A DNA stretch of 64,000 bases from Desulforhopalus sp. IMCC35007 (GCF_005116575.1 NZ_SWCN01000013.1:62001-126000); one strand, 5' to 3'. Shown: positions 36,418-45,376, numbered from the stretch's first letter. Notes: a model not told the origin generated them from the sequence alone. A program made the numbers and translations.

Positions 36418-39400
36418 ATGAGGAAATTATTATTCTGGTTTTTTATATTTGTTTTTGGAGGAAGTTTCCTTGCCGAAATGGCCATGGCGGCCTGGGTTCC
36501 ATCTGAAGACGATGCCATCACGGTCGCTGTCAGCTCTGGTGTAATTGATTCTGCGACGGAGACCGTCACCTTTACAGTAGCTGTCACTAATGGCAGTGAA
36601 GCTGATCTTGAAGGCAATATGCGGGTCTATATTCAGCTAGACGATGGTGTTGCTGGCCCGATCAATACCACGGGTACAACCGATGATGGCTCTTTATATT
36701 ATGACTTTGCCACTGCTGCAGATGACTTATTTGCTGTTGATGAAACAGTTAGCATGGATGTAGTTTTTGCTGCAGGGGAGATTAATGATATTAATGTGCC
36801 ACCTTTCCAGCCTGTGCTGAATATTAATGATGCTTCGCTATCAAATACTATTTTCAGAAAAATAATCTCAAAAACGCCAGAATTTTATAGCGGGGAAGCG
36901 AAGATTTCTGTCGTTCCACGGTATACCCAGGCTCGGAATACTAAGGATGAGTTGCTTTACAAGGATCCGGAGAGCGGCAGCTTTATCTCCTGCCCTGTTG
37001 CTAGCGATGGAACTGCTGACTGCCCGATTGACACGAAAGTCAAGCCTATTGTTGTGACCTATCTCCAGGAGCTGGAAGGGACTGAATTTAACAGCGTGCC
37101 TGACTACGATGCCGATGGTGACGGCATAAAAGATGGCTGGCGCTTGGCCCATGATGTCTATACGGCGGTTTCCCTTGACGAAGGTGCGACCTGGAAAAGA
37201 AAGAATATCTCAAAAACGGCTGTAAAATCGTCCTTTGAACTCCCAAACGAGGTGAAATATCCCGGTGATTCAGAAGTCGCTGATATGGCTGTTGCCGGAG
37301 AAAACATTCTGGTTACCTGGGTTGATAAATACTGCCGCAGTGGCAATCCCTGGGGCATTGAAGATGAGGATGACGACTACCAGATCATGGGGTCACAGCG
37401 TTCTGTCGACTATGAAGATGTGAAAGGTGATGAAGAACCGCGTCCAGATCTGGGCGTACGACCATTCAGTTGTGTATGGGCAGCTCGTGGAGTTCTCCAG
37501 TTAAATCAATTTTATGATGATGAAGAGAGTGTGCCGAATCCCGATTTCGGAACTGTTGTCTGGTACAGCGCCGAGCAGATCACCACAGGTCGAAGGGATG
37601 CCATACGGGTATTCCCCGCCGCTGAAGACCCCGACACAAAGGGTCCCGGGGGCTTTGCTATTACCTGGCAGGAAGACCCGAAGGGTTTAAAGACCGGAAA
37701 AGGGCGTGGTCCCGGCGCCGGAATGTCCGGTGCTGGTGTAAATCATAAAACAGATATCTGGTACACTTATCTGGAATTTGAAAATTTTGCAGAGATCGAT
37801 GAAGGCTTTGTACCAAATGAAGATGCGGATAGAATCTTCTTATCGCCAGAGGTCAATGAAGATTTTGCAGCAGACGATACCAGAGCAACACCTCATGTAG
37901 ATGTTACCTTTTCACCACCTGTACGTATTACCGACAATGCTGTGTGTAAGGAACGTGTTACAACTGATATCGTTGCTCATGTCCATGATCCAGCTGACAC
38001 CACTACTTGTGACTATTACTATGAGGGGGGCACAAACAATGAGCCTATTCTCTGGGAAGATCTTCCTGAAGAATGGACTTGCCCCAAGTGCGGTTTACCA
38101 AAGGATTCTTTCCTGGAGGTTCCGGAAGTCGTCGGCACGCGTAATGAGGGAGCACCTTATTGTGCAGAATTTGCAAATAACCCCAGAGTCGATGGAGATG
38201 GAGAGGAAGTAACCTCTGAAGATCCTGCTTTTGAGATAGCCTACTATACCTCCGACGAAGGTGTGCCCCTGGATGGCAATACTGGAGCCTCCCGGGCCAA
38301 CCTCTCACTTGTCAACTGGATGGGTGAGACTCTTGCTCTTGTAGCCTATGAAGAGACAAAGGGGATTGGTGTCGGAGGAGATAAAGAAGCTGCCGCCATG
38401 GAACAGGCCGCTGCATTTCCACTTGTGCATTATATTCCCGAAACAACATATGATACAACCTCTATGCAAGATGGAGTTGAGACAACTGGAACTCTGCTGG
38501 CCTCTCCCTATGCCGTTTATAAAAACGAGGATGGTACGGTTGACGAATACCACGGTGATGCGGGCTATCTGGGCGGTTTCACCAACCGGGATTGTCGAAG
38601 TTGTCACTATGATAATATTGTTCCGAAAAACCGTTTTATTCCCGTCGGAGACCGCAATGTGTGTATTTCAGACAAGGGTGGAACCTGGCTGAGCAATGCA
38701 GAAGCCTATTTCCCTTATAGCGGTTATCCGCTTGCAACCGAGCAACCTGTAGCGCTGCTACCCGACAGTGTTGATCTAAATACTTCCACAGGGCTTCTTG
38801 GCGGCTGTGTGAAATTTATCAGGGGTACGGCTATTTACCCAAGGGATTATGCCCAGACCGATCCCGACGCCTTATATGTACTCCCGGAACACCTGCCGGG
38901 CTGGCACTCAAAGAACATAGATTGCAGCAGTTGCCATGTCGCCTATAATACCAAGGATACCGACATGGACACAGCTCCGGACCGGTCTGATCTTTGTCTC
39001 GGTACACCTTTGCTTGAAGAACTTGAAGAAGGAGAGACAATAGATTTAGTAATTGGCAGTCCAACCTATGGCTGTGCAACAACTCAAACCGTTGGTGATC
39101 CTGACAACAACAAGGACGCCGAACCACGCTACCGACATGGCAAAAATATTTATTACCACAGTTTCGCTTTAGACAACCCTGACACCATTGCTCATGGTGC
39201 ACAGATTAACATCCCGAACATGGACTGGACAGCACCAGGTACTTTAGATGGGCACGATGAAAATGCCCGCCGGGTACGAGTGGTACCAAATCCAAGGTAT
39301 GGTGTTGATGGTGCTAATATCACCCTGGGTCTGCTCTACAAACAGGGTAAGGATGGTCAGGGTGCCCCTGCCGATGCCTTTATCCGCTTTTTCAGAAATG

Positions 39401-40656
39401 GTTTCGATGCTACTGACAATCTTGACACATATGCGATGAATCTGAGTTCATCAACTCCTTATATCTTTAAAGAAGAGGAGCTGGAGCCGGGGGAAGTTGA
39501 TTACTCGGCAGCGGACGGAACTGGCGATCTCCTCAGTGGTCACCAAACACCCAATGTTGAGCACTTCTATTGGACTACTGACAATCTGGATGACTCTTCA
39601 GGCTATTGGAACATTGAGGATGGTGAGAAATTATGGGTGTCAGATGGAGCAGATGGCGAAATTCCAGATCTCGTGGATAACCCTTTTGACAATGTTTTCT
39701 CAACCCGACTGGAAATCCGCGGCAACTTTGTGGCTGTCGGTTTTGCCTACTCCACCAACTGGGCGGCTGCCAAAAAGGCAAAGGACCACTATGACTTTTA
39801 TGTCAGGACCTCAGATGATGGTGGAGTGACGTGGACCCTGCCTGTTAATGTATCAGAGCTAAAGAACCATGAGGAATCGGTTTCAGACTGCCGTCTGCTG
39901 CTGCCACCGGATACCCTCTATCCACCAGGAGCAACATATGCCGACTACATGCTGCCTCCATATGATGGTATAGAGATACCGCTGCATGATTATTTCAATG
40001 AAAACAGCTTTTTTGTCGCACTCGGGACTAAGGAAAACACCCCTCAGCCGGCACCGAATGTGACAGAACTAGAGGAGGACGAGATTTTCCTCGACCTGAG
40101 CTATTCGAGGGCTACGCGTGATGAGGATGATGGTCTTTTCTATTATGAAGGTATCGAGAAGGAAAATCCAAAATATGTAAGCGGTTCTATGGAATATATT
40201 GATAATATTACAGGAGAACCAACCAACAATGCTGTCGATGAGTTCGAAATAGCAAATGAGATCAACCCAGCTTACGACGAATTCATAGTTGAGTTTGATT
40301 GGATCGCCAAAGGAGATGCCTTCCAGGGTGATATTCAGGTGGTGACGGATCCTTCGGCTTCGGCACTGCACTCAATATGGGAGCAGGAACTGGCTATTGA
40401 TGAAGAAAGCAGCATGAGCCATTTTCAGGGTGCCGATGTCTGGTACAGGAAGGTGAAATATCCCCAACCGATTATGGGAGATACGGATAGTAACGGTATC
40501 ATCGATATGACCGATATCTATGGGCTGATGTCTTACCGAAATCAGTATTCCGACAAATGTCCTGAGTGTGATATCGACGGAGACAAAATCATCACCGTGC
40601 TGGATGCGCGTAAACTGATGATGATGTGCACCTACCCAAGGTGTGCCAGTCAATAA
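36418..40656 (+). CDS. Dockerin-bearing choice-of-anchor O-type surface protein with haem motifs
   Basis: 1412 aa, ATG after aaggagggg. Signal peptide about 1-24 (WFFIFVFGGSFLAEMAMA). The body is paralogous to the 1470-aa protein at 14891-19303: Asp boxes AVSLDEGATWKRKN and RTSDDGGVTW, TTGRRDAIRV, FAITWQEDPKG, NHKTDIWYTYL. Additions absent there: a rubredoxin-like piece (C531-DYYYEGG ... WTC555-PKC558-GLPKDSF), and two c-type haem motifs, C726-RSCH and C836-SSCH. The last ~60 residues are a dockerin type I-like pair of Ca2+ loops, DTDSNGIIDMTD and DIDGDKIITVLD, each followed by a helix. The next gene encodes a cohesin-like PEP-CTERM protein. Inference: an extracellular, redox-cofactor-carrying protein held on the surface through cohesin-dockerin binding. 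Confidence 0.82.
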   Translation: MRKLLFWFFIFVFGGSFLAEMAMAAWVPSEDDAITVAVSSGVIDSATETVTFTVAVTNGSEADLEGNMRVYIQLDDGVAGPINTTGTTDDGSLYYDFATAADDLFAVDETVSMDVVFAAGEINDINVPPFQPVLNINDASLSNTIFRKIISKTPEFYSGEAKISVVPRYTQARNTKDELLYKDPESGSFISCPVASDGTADCPIDTKVKPIVVTYLQELEGTEFNSVPDYDADGDGIKDGWRLAHDVYTAVSLDEGATWKRKNISKTAVKSSFELPNEVKYPGDSEVADMAVAGENILVTWVDKYCRSGNPWGIEDEDDDYQIMGSQRSVDYEDVKGDEEPRPDLGVRPFSCVWAARGVLQLNQFYDDEESVPNPDFGTVVWYSAEQITTGRRDAIRVFPAAEDPDTKGPGGFAITWQEDPKGLKTGKGRGPGAGMSGAGVNHKTDIWYTYLEFENFAEIDEGFVPNEDADRIFLSPEVNEDFAADDTRATPHVDVTFSPPVRITDNAVCKERVTTDIVAHVHDPADTTTCDYYYEGGTNNEPILWEDLPEEWTCPKCGLPKDSFLEVPEVVGTRNEGAPYCAEFANNPRVDGDGEEVTSEDPAFEIAYYTSDEGVPLDGNTGASRANLSLVNWMGETLALVAYEETKGIGVGGDKEAAAMEQAAAFPLVHYIPETTYDTTSMQDGVETTGTLLASPYAVYKNEDGTVDEYHGDAGYLGGFTNRDCRSCHYDNIVPKNRFIPVGDRNVCISDKGGTWLSNAEAYFPYSGYPLATEQPVALLPDSVDLNTSTGLLGGCVKFIRGTAIYPRDYAQTDPDALYVLPEHLPGWHSKNIDCSSCHVAYNTKDTDMDTAPDRSDLCLGTPLLEELEEGETIDLVIGSPTYGCATTQTVGDPDNNKDAEPRYRHGKNIYYHSFALDNPDTIAHGAQINIPNMDWTAPGTLDGHDENARRVRVVPNPRYGVDGANITLGLLYKQGKDGQGAPADAFIRFFRNGFDATDNLDTYAMNLSSSTPYIFKEEELEPGEVDYSAADGTGDLLSGHQTPNVEHFYWTTDNLDDSSGYWNIEDGEKLWVSDGADGEIPDLVDNPFDNVFSTRLEIRGNFVAVGFAYSTNWAAAKKAKDHYDFYVRTSDDGGVTWTLPVNVSELKNHEESVSDCRLLLPPDTLYPPGATYADYMLPPYDGIEIPLHDYFNENSFFVALGTKENTPQPAPNVTELEEDEIFLDLSYSRATRDEDDGLFYYEGIEKENPKYVSGSMEYIDNITGEPTNNAVDEFEIANEINPAYDEFIVEFDWIAKGDAFQGDIQVVTDPSASALHSIWEQELAIDEESSMSHFQGADVWYRKVKYPQPIMGDTDSNGIIDMTDIYGLMSYRNQYSDKCPECDIDGDKIITVLDARKLMMMCTYPRCASQ

Positions 40657-40758
40657 TTCGTAAGGCCTGCCCCCCTGTACATAACGTTGCAAACTTATGA
40701 ACAGGGGTACAGATTGAGGATATTAGACCAACATAGATCGATGAGGAGAAACAGAAAA

Positions 40759-41385
40759 ATGAAACCAAAAAATCTACTATTTTCTTTCGCCACGACCCTT
40801 GCGGCGACAACATTGATGTTCACACAACTGTGGGCTACCTCGCTCAGTTTTGTCCCCGGCGCTTCAACTATCGGTGTGGGTGAATCCACCAGCGTGGATA
40901 TCGTAATTGAGGGGCTTGAGTTTGTTGATCTTTCAGCATTTCAGTTTGATATTACCTATAATGAGGCCGTCCTGTCCATTGATTCCTATTCATTAGGATT
41001 TGAACTGGGAATCAATGGAGGTATTTGGGACGAATTTATTGATAACAGTAAAGGCAGTGGTAGTGATTATGGACCAGGTCACTATGATCTGACGCAACTT
41101 TCTTTGTTGTGGAATTTTAGCAATCAGGCAGATTCATTCATACTTGCAACCTTAAACATTACTGGTCTGGGTCTTGGCCACAGTTCATTAGGGTTCAGCA
41201 ATGTATATTTGGTTGATGCGGATCCTGATTGTCCAAATCCCATAGACGCTTCTTTTACAAACGGGGAGATCACTGTTGCCGCCCCTGTCCCGGAGCCTTC
41301 AACGATGCTTCTCTTTGGTGTCGGTGTTGCCTGCCTTGCAGGTTTCAGACGAAGAAATAATTCCAAGAAAAATGCATTGATCTAG
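40759..41385 (+). CDS. Cohesin-like PEP-CTERM surface protein
   Basis: 208 aa from the ATG at 40759 (gaggag 10 nt upstream); earlier Met codons lack a ribosome binding site. Signal peptide about 1-28. The middle (about 30-170) has the cohesin pattern of a 9-strand jelly roll: STIGVGESTSVDIVIEGL, LSAFQFDITYNEAVLSID, ILATLNITGLGLGHSSLGF and a final FTNGEITV. The C-terminus is a complete PEP-CTERM sorting signal: VPEPSTMLLFGVG, hydrophobic helix, then FRRRN. Exosortase would cut after PEP and attach it to the envelope. It is about 100 bp after the dockerin protein gene, so the likely partner is that dockerin. Confidence 0.82.
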   Translation: MKPKNLLFSFATTLAATTLMFTQLWATSLSFVPGASTIGVGESTSVDIVIEGLEFVDLSAFQFDITYNEAVLSIDSYSLGFELGINGGIWDEFIDNSKGSGSDYGPGHYDLTQLSLLWNFSNQADSFILATLNITGLGLGHSSLGFSNVYLVDADPDCPNPIDASFTNGEITVAAPVPEPSTMLLFGVGVACLAGFRRRNNSKKNALI

Positions 41386-41416
41386 TAGCAGATGAAAAGA
41401 AACGTTCAATAAGACT

Positions 41417-41450
41417 AACCGGGTCGGACTGCAAAGTGTCCTGCCCGGTT
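41417..41450 (+). terminator. Terminator after the cohesin-like gene
   Basis: aaccggg (41417-41423) pairs with cccggtt (41444-41450), with an inner ggac/gtcc stem. It ends 65 bp after the PEP-CTERM gene stop and closes the dockerin-cohesin pair as a two-gene unit. Confidence 0.75.
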
Positions 41451-41543
41451 TGTAGATCGATGCTAGTGTTCCCTCCTGCGGAGGTGGGTTGTTGCAAAAT
41501 CAAATACTAACCACCATGAAATCTTATCTTAAGAGGTGTGGTT

Positions 41544-41867
41544 GTGAAAGTATCAACTTTAGGGTGCATTGGTTTCGCTCTGGCTCTGGTCTCCTGTTCC
41601 AGCCATTATAGTATTCAAAATGGCAATCAACTCACCCTGTACCTGAAAAATAAAGAGGCAAAAAGCGTATTGTTTTACTATTCGCTGGATAGCTATACAG
41701 GTCAGCGACTCACACAGCAGAAAGGAATCTGGGATATAACCGTACCTGCACAACAACCCTTTAAATATTTTTACAGGGTTGATAACGAAATATTTCTCCC
41801 CTCATGCCCCATGACAGAAAAAGACGATTTTGGCTCAAAAAACTGTATTTTCGAACCAAAGATGTAA
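41544..41867 (+). CDS. Small lipoprotein with E-set/CBM48-like fold
   Basis: 107 aa from the GTG at 41544 (aagaggtg upstream). Lipobox ALVSC makes Cys19-20 region the acylated end. The mature part reads like a glycogen-binding/isoamylase N-terminal E-set domain: LTLYLKNKEAKSVLFYYSLD, then GIWDITVPAQQPFKYFYRV, and DDFGSKNCIFEP, which lines up with the DGFGGENSV ending of AMPK-type CBM48 modules. The Trp pair that binds glucan is only partly kept. Probably an envelope lipoprotein that binds carbohydrate or protein. Upstream of the glycine-repeat protein, 63 bp apart. Confidence 0.6.
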   Translation: MKVSTLGCIGFALALVSCSSHYSIQNGNQLTLYLKNKEAKSVLFYYSLDSYTGQRLTQQKGIWDITVPAQQPFKYFYRVDNEIFLPSCPMTEKDDFGSKNCIFEPKM

Positions 41868-41930
41868 CCTCTCTGATTTTCAGACGTTATATTGATATAA
41901 CCAGTCTACATCCACAGAAGGGAGGCGCGT

Positions 41931-42872
41931 ATGAAAACGACACGTTTATTTATTATTGTCTTTTTTATTATGTCCACATGGGTTTATGCTGCCGACCCTG
42001 AGGTACTGTCGGTTCAGCAACAGGAAAATGTCCGCCAAATTTCCCGGGAAATGAAGGCCCAGGGCATTGATGAAGAACAGGCAGAGAAAATGTTTCGCCT
42101 GATGTATCAGAATAGATACCAGGAGAGAAACATCATCCGGGCCAAACAGACCGTGCTCAATACTGTTAATGAGGAGCTGCCGACTTTGCCGGTGATGAAT
42201 AAAGCCGTGGAAGGCATTGTAAAACAGGTGCCGCAGGAGAAGGTAGTTGCTGCAATGGAGACAGTACGGCATCGATACAGTCATGCCTACCGGCTTACAA
42301 GATCGCTATCATCTGACAAAAAAGCCAATGCGTCAATTGCAGATGCGATTGCTGACAGTCTGGCCGCAGGAATTTCGGCTGAGGAACTCGATGTGATAGT
42401 AGCTCGTTTAAGGGTACAGACTCGCCAGAAAACAAGAAATCATGCCGAGGACCTTACGCTTCAGACCATGCTGACAGTCCGAACAATGGCACGTTTGGGC
42501 GCTCATTCTACAGACATATCGGACACTGTTTGCCAGGCCTTGCAGAATGGCTACAATGTGCGACAAATGGAGCAACTGCGGCATAGATTTAACGAGGAGG
42601 CCCAGAATACACCTGCCAAGCAGTTAGCTCACCAATATGCAGGTACAATTGGAAAAAGCGGTGGTGTTGATGGCGATGGCTCAGGAGGTAGTGGCTCGGG
42701 CGGCAATGGTTCAGGCGGCAATGGTTCAGGCGGTAATGGCTCAGGCGGTAACGGCTCGGGCGGTAATGGCTCAGGCGGCAACGGTTCGGGTGGCAACGGT
42801 TCGGGTGGTAACGGTTCGGGTGGTAACGGTTCGGGCGGTAATGGTTCGGGCGGTAATGGTTCAGGAAAATAG
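41931..42872 (+). CDS. Exported helical protein with C-terminal GSGGN repeat tail
   Basis: 313 aa; ribosome binding site ggaggcg; signal peptide about 1-21 (LFIIVFFIMSTWVYAA). Residues 25-240 are predicted mainly alpha-helical and rich in Gln/Arg/Glu, with no family I know. The last ~70 residues are (GSGGN)x11 ending in GSGK, encoded by a 15-bp tandem array. A flexible, polar glycine tail of this kind is typical of spacer or matrix-adhesive segments. No membrane anchor other than the signal peptide. It follows the lipoprotein gene, and these two may be one transcript. Confidence 0.65.
   Translation: MKTTRLFIIVFFIMSTWVYAADPEVLSVQQQENVRQISREMKAQGIDEEQAEKMFRLMYQNRYQERNIIRAKQTVLNTVNEELPTLPVMNKAVEGIVKQVPQEKVVAAMETVRHRYSHAYRLTRSLSSDKKANASIADAIADSLAAGISAEELDVIVARLRVQTRQKTRNHAEDLTLQTMLTVRTMARLGAHSTDISDTVCQALQNGYNVRQMEQLRHRFNEEAQNTPAKQLAHQYAGTIGKSGGVDGDGSGGSGSGGNGSGGNGSGGNGSGGNGSGGNGSGGNGSGGNGSGGNGSGGNGSGGNGSGGNGSGK
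42693..42857 (+). repeat. 15-bp tandem repeat, 11 units
   Basis: Unit ggytcrggyggyaay, eleven copies in frame, encoding GSGGN. A preceding degenerate unit (42678-42692) encodes GSGGS. Synonymous third-position changes vary among copies, so the array is not freshly expanded, yet slippage could change its length. Confidence 0.95.
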
Positions 42873-42946
42873 CATAATCATTGAGACCTATAAGGACCCC
42901 TTTGATGTTATTTATGCAATAACATGCATAACTCGAGGAAATTGCA

Positions 42947-43171
42947 ATGAGTGAAGACTTAATAATCGTGCCTGGAGCGACATGCCCTGATATTCCTGTC
43001 GACAAAGTTTTGCAGACTGCTATCGGTAAACTGAATGAAGTTGTTGTAATTGGTACCTATAAGGATGGCCGGGAGTATTTCGCCTCCTCAGTTGCTGATG
43101 GACCTAATGTGAACTGGATGTTAGATAGGGCGAAAAAGGCATTAATTGAGATTATAGATGAGGATCAGTAA
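42947..43171 (+). CDS. Small conserved hypothetical protein
   Basis: 74 aa, ATG after gaggaaattgca. The layout IIVPGATCPDIPVDKVLQTA, VVVIGTYKDGREYFASSVAD and MLDRAKKALIEII resembles short phage- or plasmid-associated proteins of the type 'ViGy..dG..yFASS.aDg...w.leraK.aLl'. These have no known biochemical function. There are no other phage genes here. It lies alone, ending before the convergent rubrerythrin-type gene. Confidence 0.6.
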   Translation: MSEDLIIVPGATCPDIPVDKVLQTAIGKLNEVVVIGTYKDGREYFASSVADGPNVNWMLDRAKKALIEIIDEDQ

Positions 43172-43268
43172 AATCTTTTTGCTGTTAGCTGAAAAGTTGG
43201 TGTACGTGCATAACAGGAGGGAGGCTGAACGGCAAGGTAGGGTTGTTTATCCTCCCTTCATCATAAAA

Positions 43269-43298
43269 CCCGACCAAGCATGAAGCGACCTGATCGGG
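43269..43298 (-). terminator. Terminator of the rubrerythrin-type gene
   Basis: On the minus strand cccgatcagg pairs with cttggtcggg over 10 bp with G-U pairs, followed by ttttat. It lies 54 bp beyond the stop of the rubrerythrin-type gene. Confidence 0.75.
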
Positions 43299-43351
43299 AT
43301 CAATTCTATAACGGCATATTATACAGATACAGTGCGTCGCAGTAAGGGAAA

Positions 43352-43861
43352 CTACTCAACTTCAAGATTAGCTTCCATGAAATCGAACCATACACCGTTG
43401 TGCATTGCGTGATCGAGTTCAATCTGCACCACGTCCACATGGCGCTGTTCGATGTCGTAAAATTTTGTGAAGATGTCTTTAATTGGACCTTCGGTTTTCT
43501 GGATGGCGTCGTGGTAGAAGGCGGAGGTTTCTTTCTCAAGCTTTAGTGCGCGGTTCAGAACTGTTTTAATATCACCGAGCATTTGGCTGGGGATTTGAGC
43601 CTTCATTTTTTCAATTTTTTCATTAATCAGGTCGGTGTCAGGGATTGTCGTTTCCAGGCGTTTTTGATCAATCAGGTTTTCTGTACGGAGCTGCTCAAGG
43701 CTGTAATGCAGAAAATCAACATGGGACTGTTCATCATCGGCCAATGCCTTGAAAATGTTTTTGCCTCGATCATCATCTACCGTTGCCACTGCTGAGAGGT
43801 AGAGATCGCGAATCTTTTCTTCATATTCGAGGGCTGTTGTGAAAATGGCTATCGAGTCCAT
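43352..43861 (-). CDS. Ferritin-like di-iron protein (rubrerythrin-type, no rubredoxin domain)
   Basis: 169 aa. The four-helix di-iron signature is kept: ALEYEEKIRDLY with the first Glu ligands, LADDEQSHVDFLHY (ExxH), ALKLEKETSAFYHD and FYDIEQRHVDVVQIE (ExxH). There is no C-terminal CxxC rubredoxin domain, so it is an erythrin- or YciF-like form. Likely role: peroxide or oxygen protection or iron handling in the cytoplasm of an anaerobe. Single gene with its own terminator. Confidence 0.88.
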   Translation of the reverse strand: MDSIAIFTTALEYEEKIRDLYLSAVATVDDDRGKNIFKALADDEQSHVDFLHYSLEQLRTENLIDQKRLETTIPDTDLINEKIEKMKAQIPSQMLGDIKTVLNRALKLEKETSAFYHDAIQKTEGPIKDIFTKFYDIEQRHVDVVQIELDHAMHNGVWFDFMEANLEVE

Positions 43862-44227
43862 GGTGAACCTCTTAACGTAAAATGTTGGGGGAAGATCTCC
43901 CGGGTTGTTTGGAAAATTGTCAACGTGCTACTAAACCCAAACACACTTGGCGGTTTGTTGCAACGCAATGAATTGTCTCTCACCTAACATCTGTAAATCA
44001 GCTTAAATCGACTTGCAAGGATATATTCTTAGATTTCTGCCTTGCTCCCATACGCCTTTTCCAAACAGACGAATCTCTTTTTTGAAAATTCTTGACAATC
44101 CCATGATTACTGCTAGTCATAAAGGTGCGGCTTGTTTTACTGAGACGGTAGAAAATCATCCCAATACTCATACCAAAATTTTCGAGAATGCTTCATTCTG
44201 TCTCTGTATTGGTGTGTAAGGACGATT
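43862..44227. other. Intergenic region between divergent genes
   Basis: About 365 bp. It must hold promoters in both directions. ttgaca at about 44093 lacks a good -10 at normal spacing. No other supported element. Confidence 0.4.
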
Positions 44228-45376
44228 ATGGTGCGATCGATTATACATGGGGGATTGACGGTACTGGCAACCTGTTACATTTTTTTCTGCCAGCCGGTTT
44301 ATGCCGAGAATCCAGACTTTTCCGGGCAATTTTCTGGATGGCTGACGGCAACAGATGATCAAAATCAGCTCGGTCTTCGTTACATCCCTGAACTGTCCCT
44401 TTCCGGGCAGCTCTCACCTGATTATGAGATCAGCGGCGAATTTGCCGTAAATGCCCGTTGGTGGAGTGATTATGAAGAGTGGGACCACACGGATGATACG
44501 ATAGATGTCGATCCCTATCGCATCTGGCTGCGTTTTGCTGCCCCGCAGTACGAACTACGGGCGGGTCTTCAGAAAATCAGTTTTGGTTCCGCCACCCTGC
44601 TTCGGCCGCTTATGTGGTTTGACACCCTGGATCCCCGTGATCCATTACAGCTAACGGAAGGGGTCTACGGCCTCCTCGGCCGCTATTATTTTCTTTCTAA
44701 CGCCAATATCTGGTTCTGGGGTCTCACTGGAAATGAGGACCAAAAAGGTTGGGAAACGCTGCCTACGGATAAATGGAGTGTGGAGTATGGTGGGAGGCTT
44801 CAACTTCCTGTGCTCTCCGGTGAAATCGGCTTTGCCTATGACCATAGGACCGTAGACAGTAGCGATACTTCTTTGAGTGTTGCTGAACCGCGAATGGAGA
44901 ACTTTGCCGAGGATCGGTTCGGTCTTGATGGAAAATGGGATATTGGGCCAGGGGTATGGTTTGAAGGAGCCCTCACTCGGCAGGATCTTGAGAGAGTGGA
45001 GCTGAACTACCAGAGACTGGTCACCGTCGGTATGGATTACACCTTTTCCCTTGGAAATGGCCTGCATTTGCTCGCCGAGCACTTTGACAGTGCTGCTGTA
45101 AAAAGCCTTTTTGATTCCGGAGAAAATTATACAATATCGGCAGTTTCAGCCGATTACCCTGTAGGCATACTCGATACCCTTCTGGCGATTGTGTATTACA
45201 ACTGGCAGGAGGAGTACTGGTCGTCATTTATTTCCTGGCAGCGGAGCTATGATCAGTGGTCGCTCAACCTCAATTTTTTTTCGAATCCGGATGAGCCTCT
45301 TCTCGACCAGGATACGTCCCCGACCAGTGCTTTTCCAGGTAGGGGGATTCAATTGTTTCTGGTTTTTAACCATTGA
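44228..45376 (+). CDS. Outer-membrane beta-barrel protein of an ABC-export operon
   Basis: 382 aa; signal peptide about 1-26 (ATCYIFFCQPVYA). The rest shows alternating-hydrophobicity strands ending in aromatic residues (YELRAGLQKISFGSATLLRP, WSVEYGGRLQLPVLSGEIGF, IQLFLVFNH) with a terminal aromatic-H. This is the pattern of an outer-membrane barrel of about 16 strands. It heads a run with an ABC ATPase, two FtsX-type permeases and a LolA-like protein, so it probably receives or exports the same substrate at the outer membrane. The exact cargo is unknown. Confidence 0.7.
   Translation: MVRSIIHGGLTVLATCYIFFCQPVYAENPDFSGQFSGWLTATDDQNQLGLRYIPELSLSGQLSPDYEISGEFAVNARWWSDYEEWDHTDDTIDVDPYRIWLRFAAPQYELRAGLQKISFGSATLLRPLMWFDTLDPRDPLQLTEGVYGLLGRYYFLSNANIWFWGLTGNEDQKGWETLPTDKWSVEYGGRLQLPVLSGEIGFAYDHRTVDSSDTSLSVAEPRMENFAEDRFGLDGKWDIGPGVWFEGALTRQDLERVELNYQRLVTVGMDYTFSLGNGLHLLAEHFDSAAVKSLFDSGENYTISAVSADYPVGILDTLLAIVYYNWQEEYWSSFISWQRSYDQWSLNLNFFSNPDEPLLDQDTSPTSAFPGRGIQLFLVFNH

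Noticed and set aside
42680-42860. CRISPR-like array
   Set aside because: The 15-bp units are contiguous with no spacers and are in frame in a coding sequence; it is a protein-coding tandem repeat.
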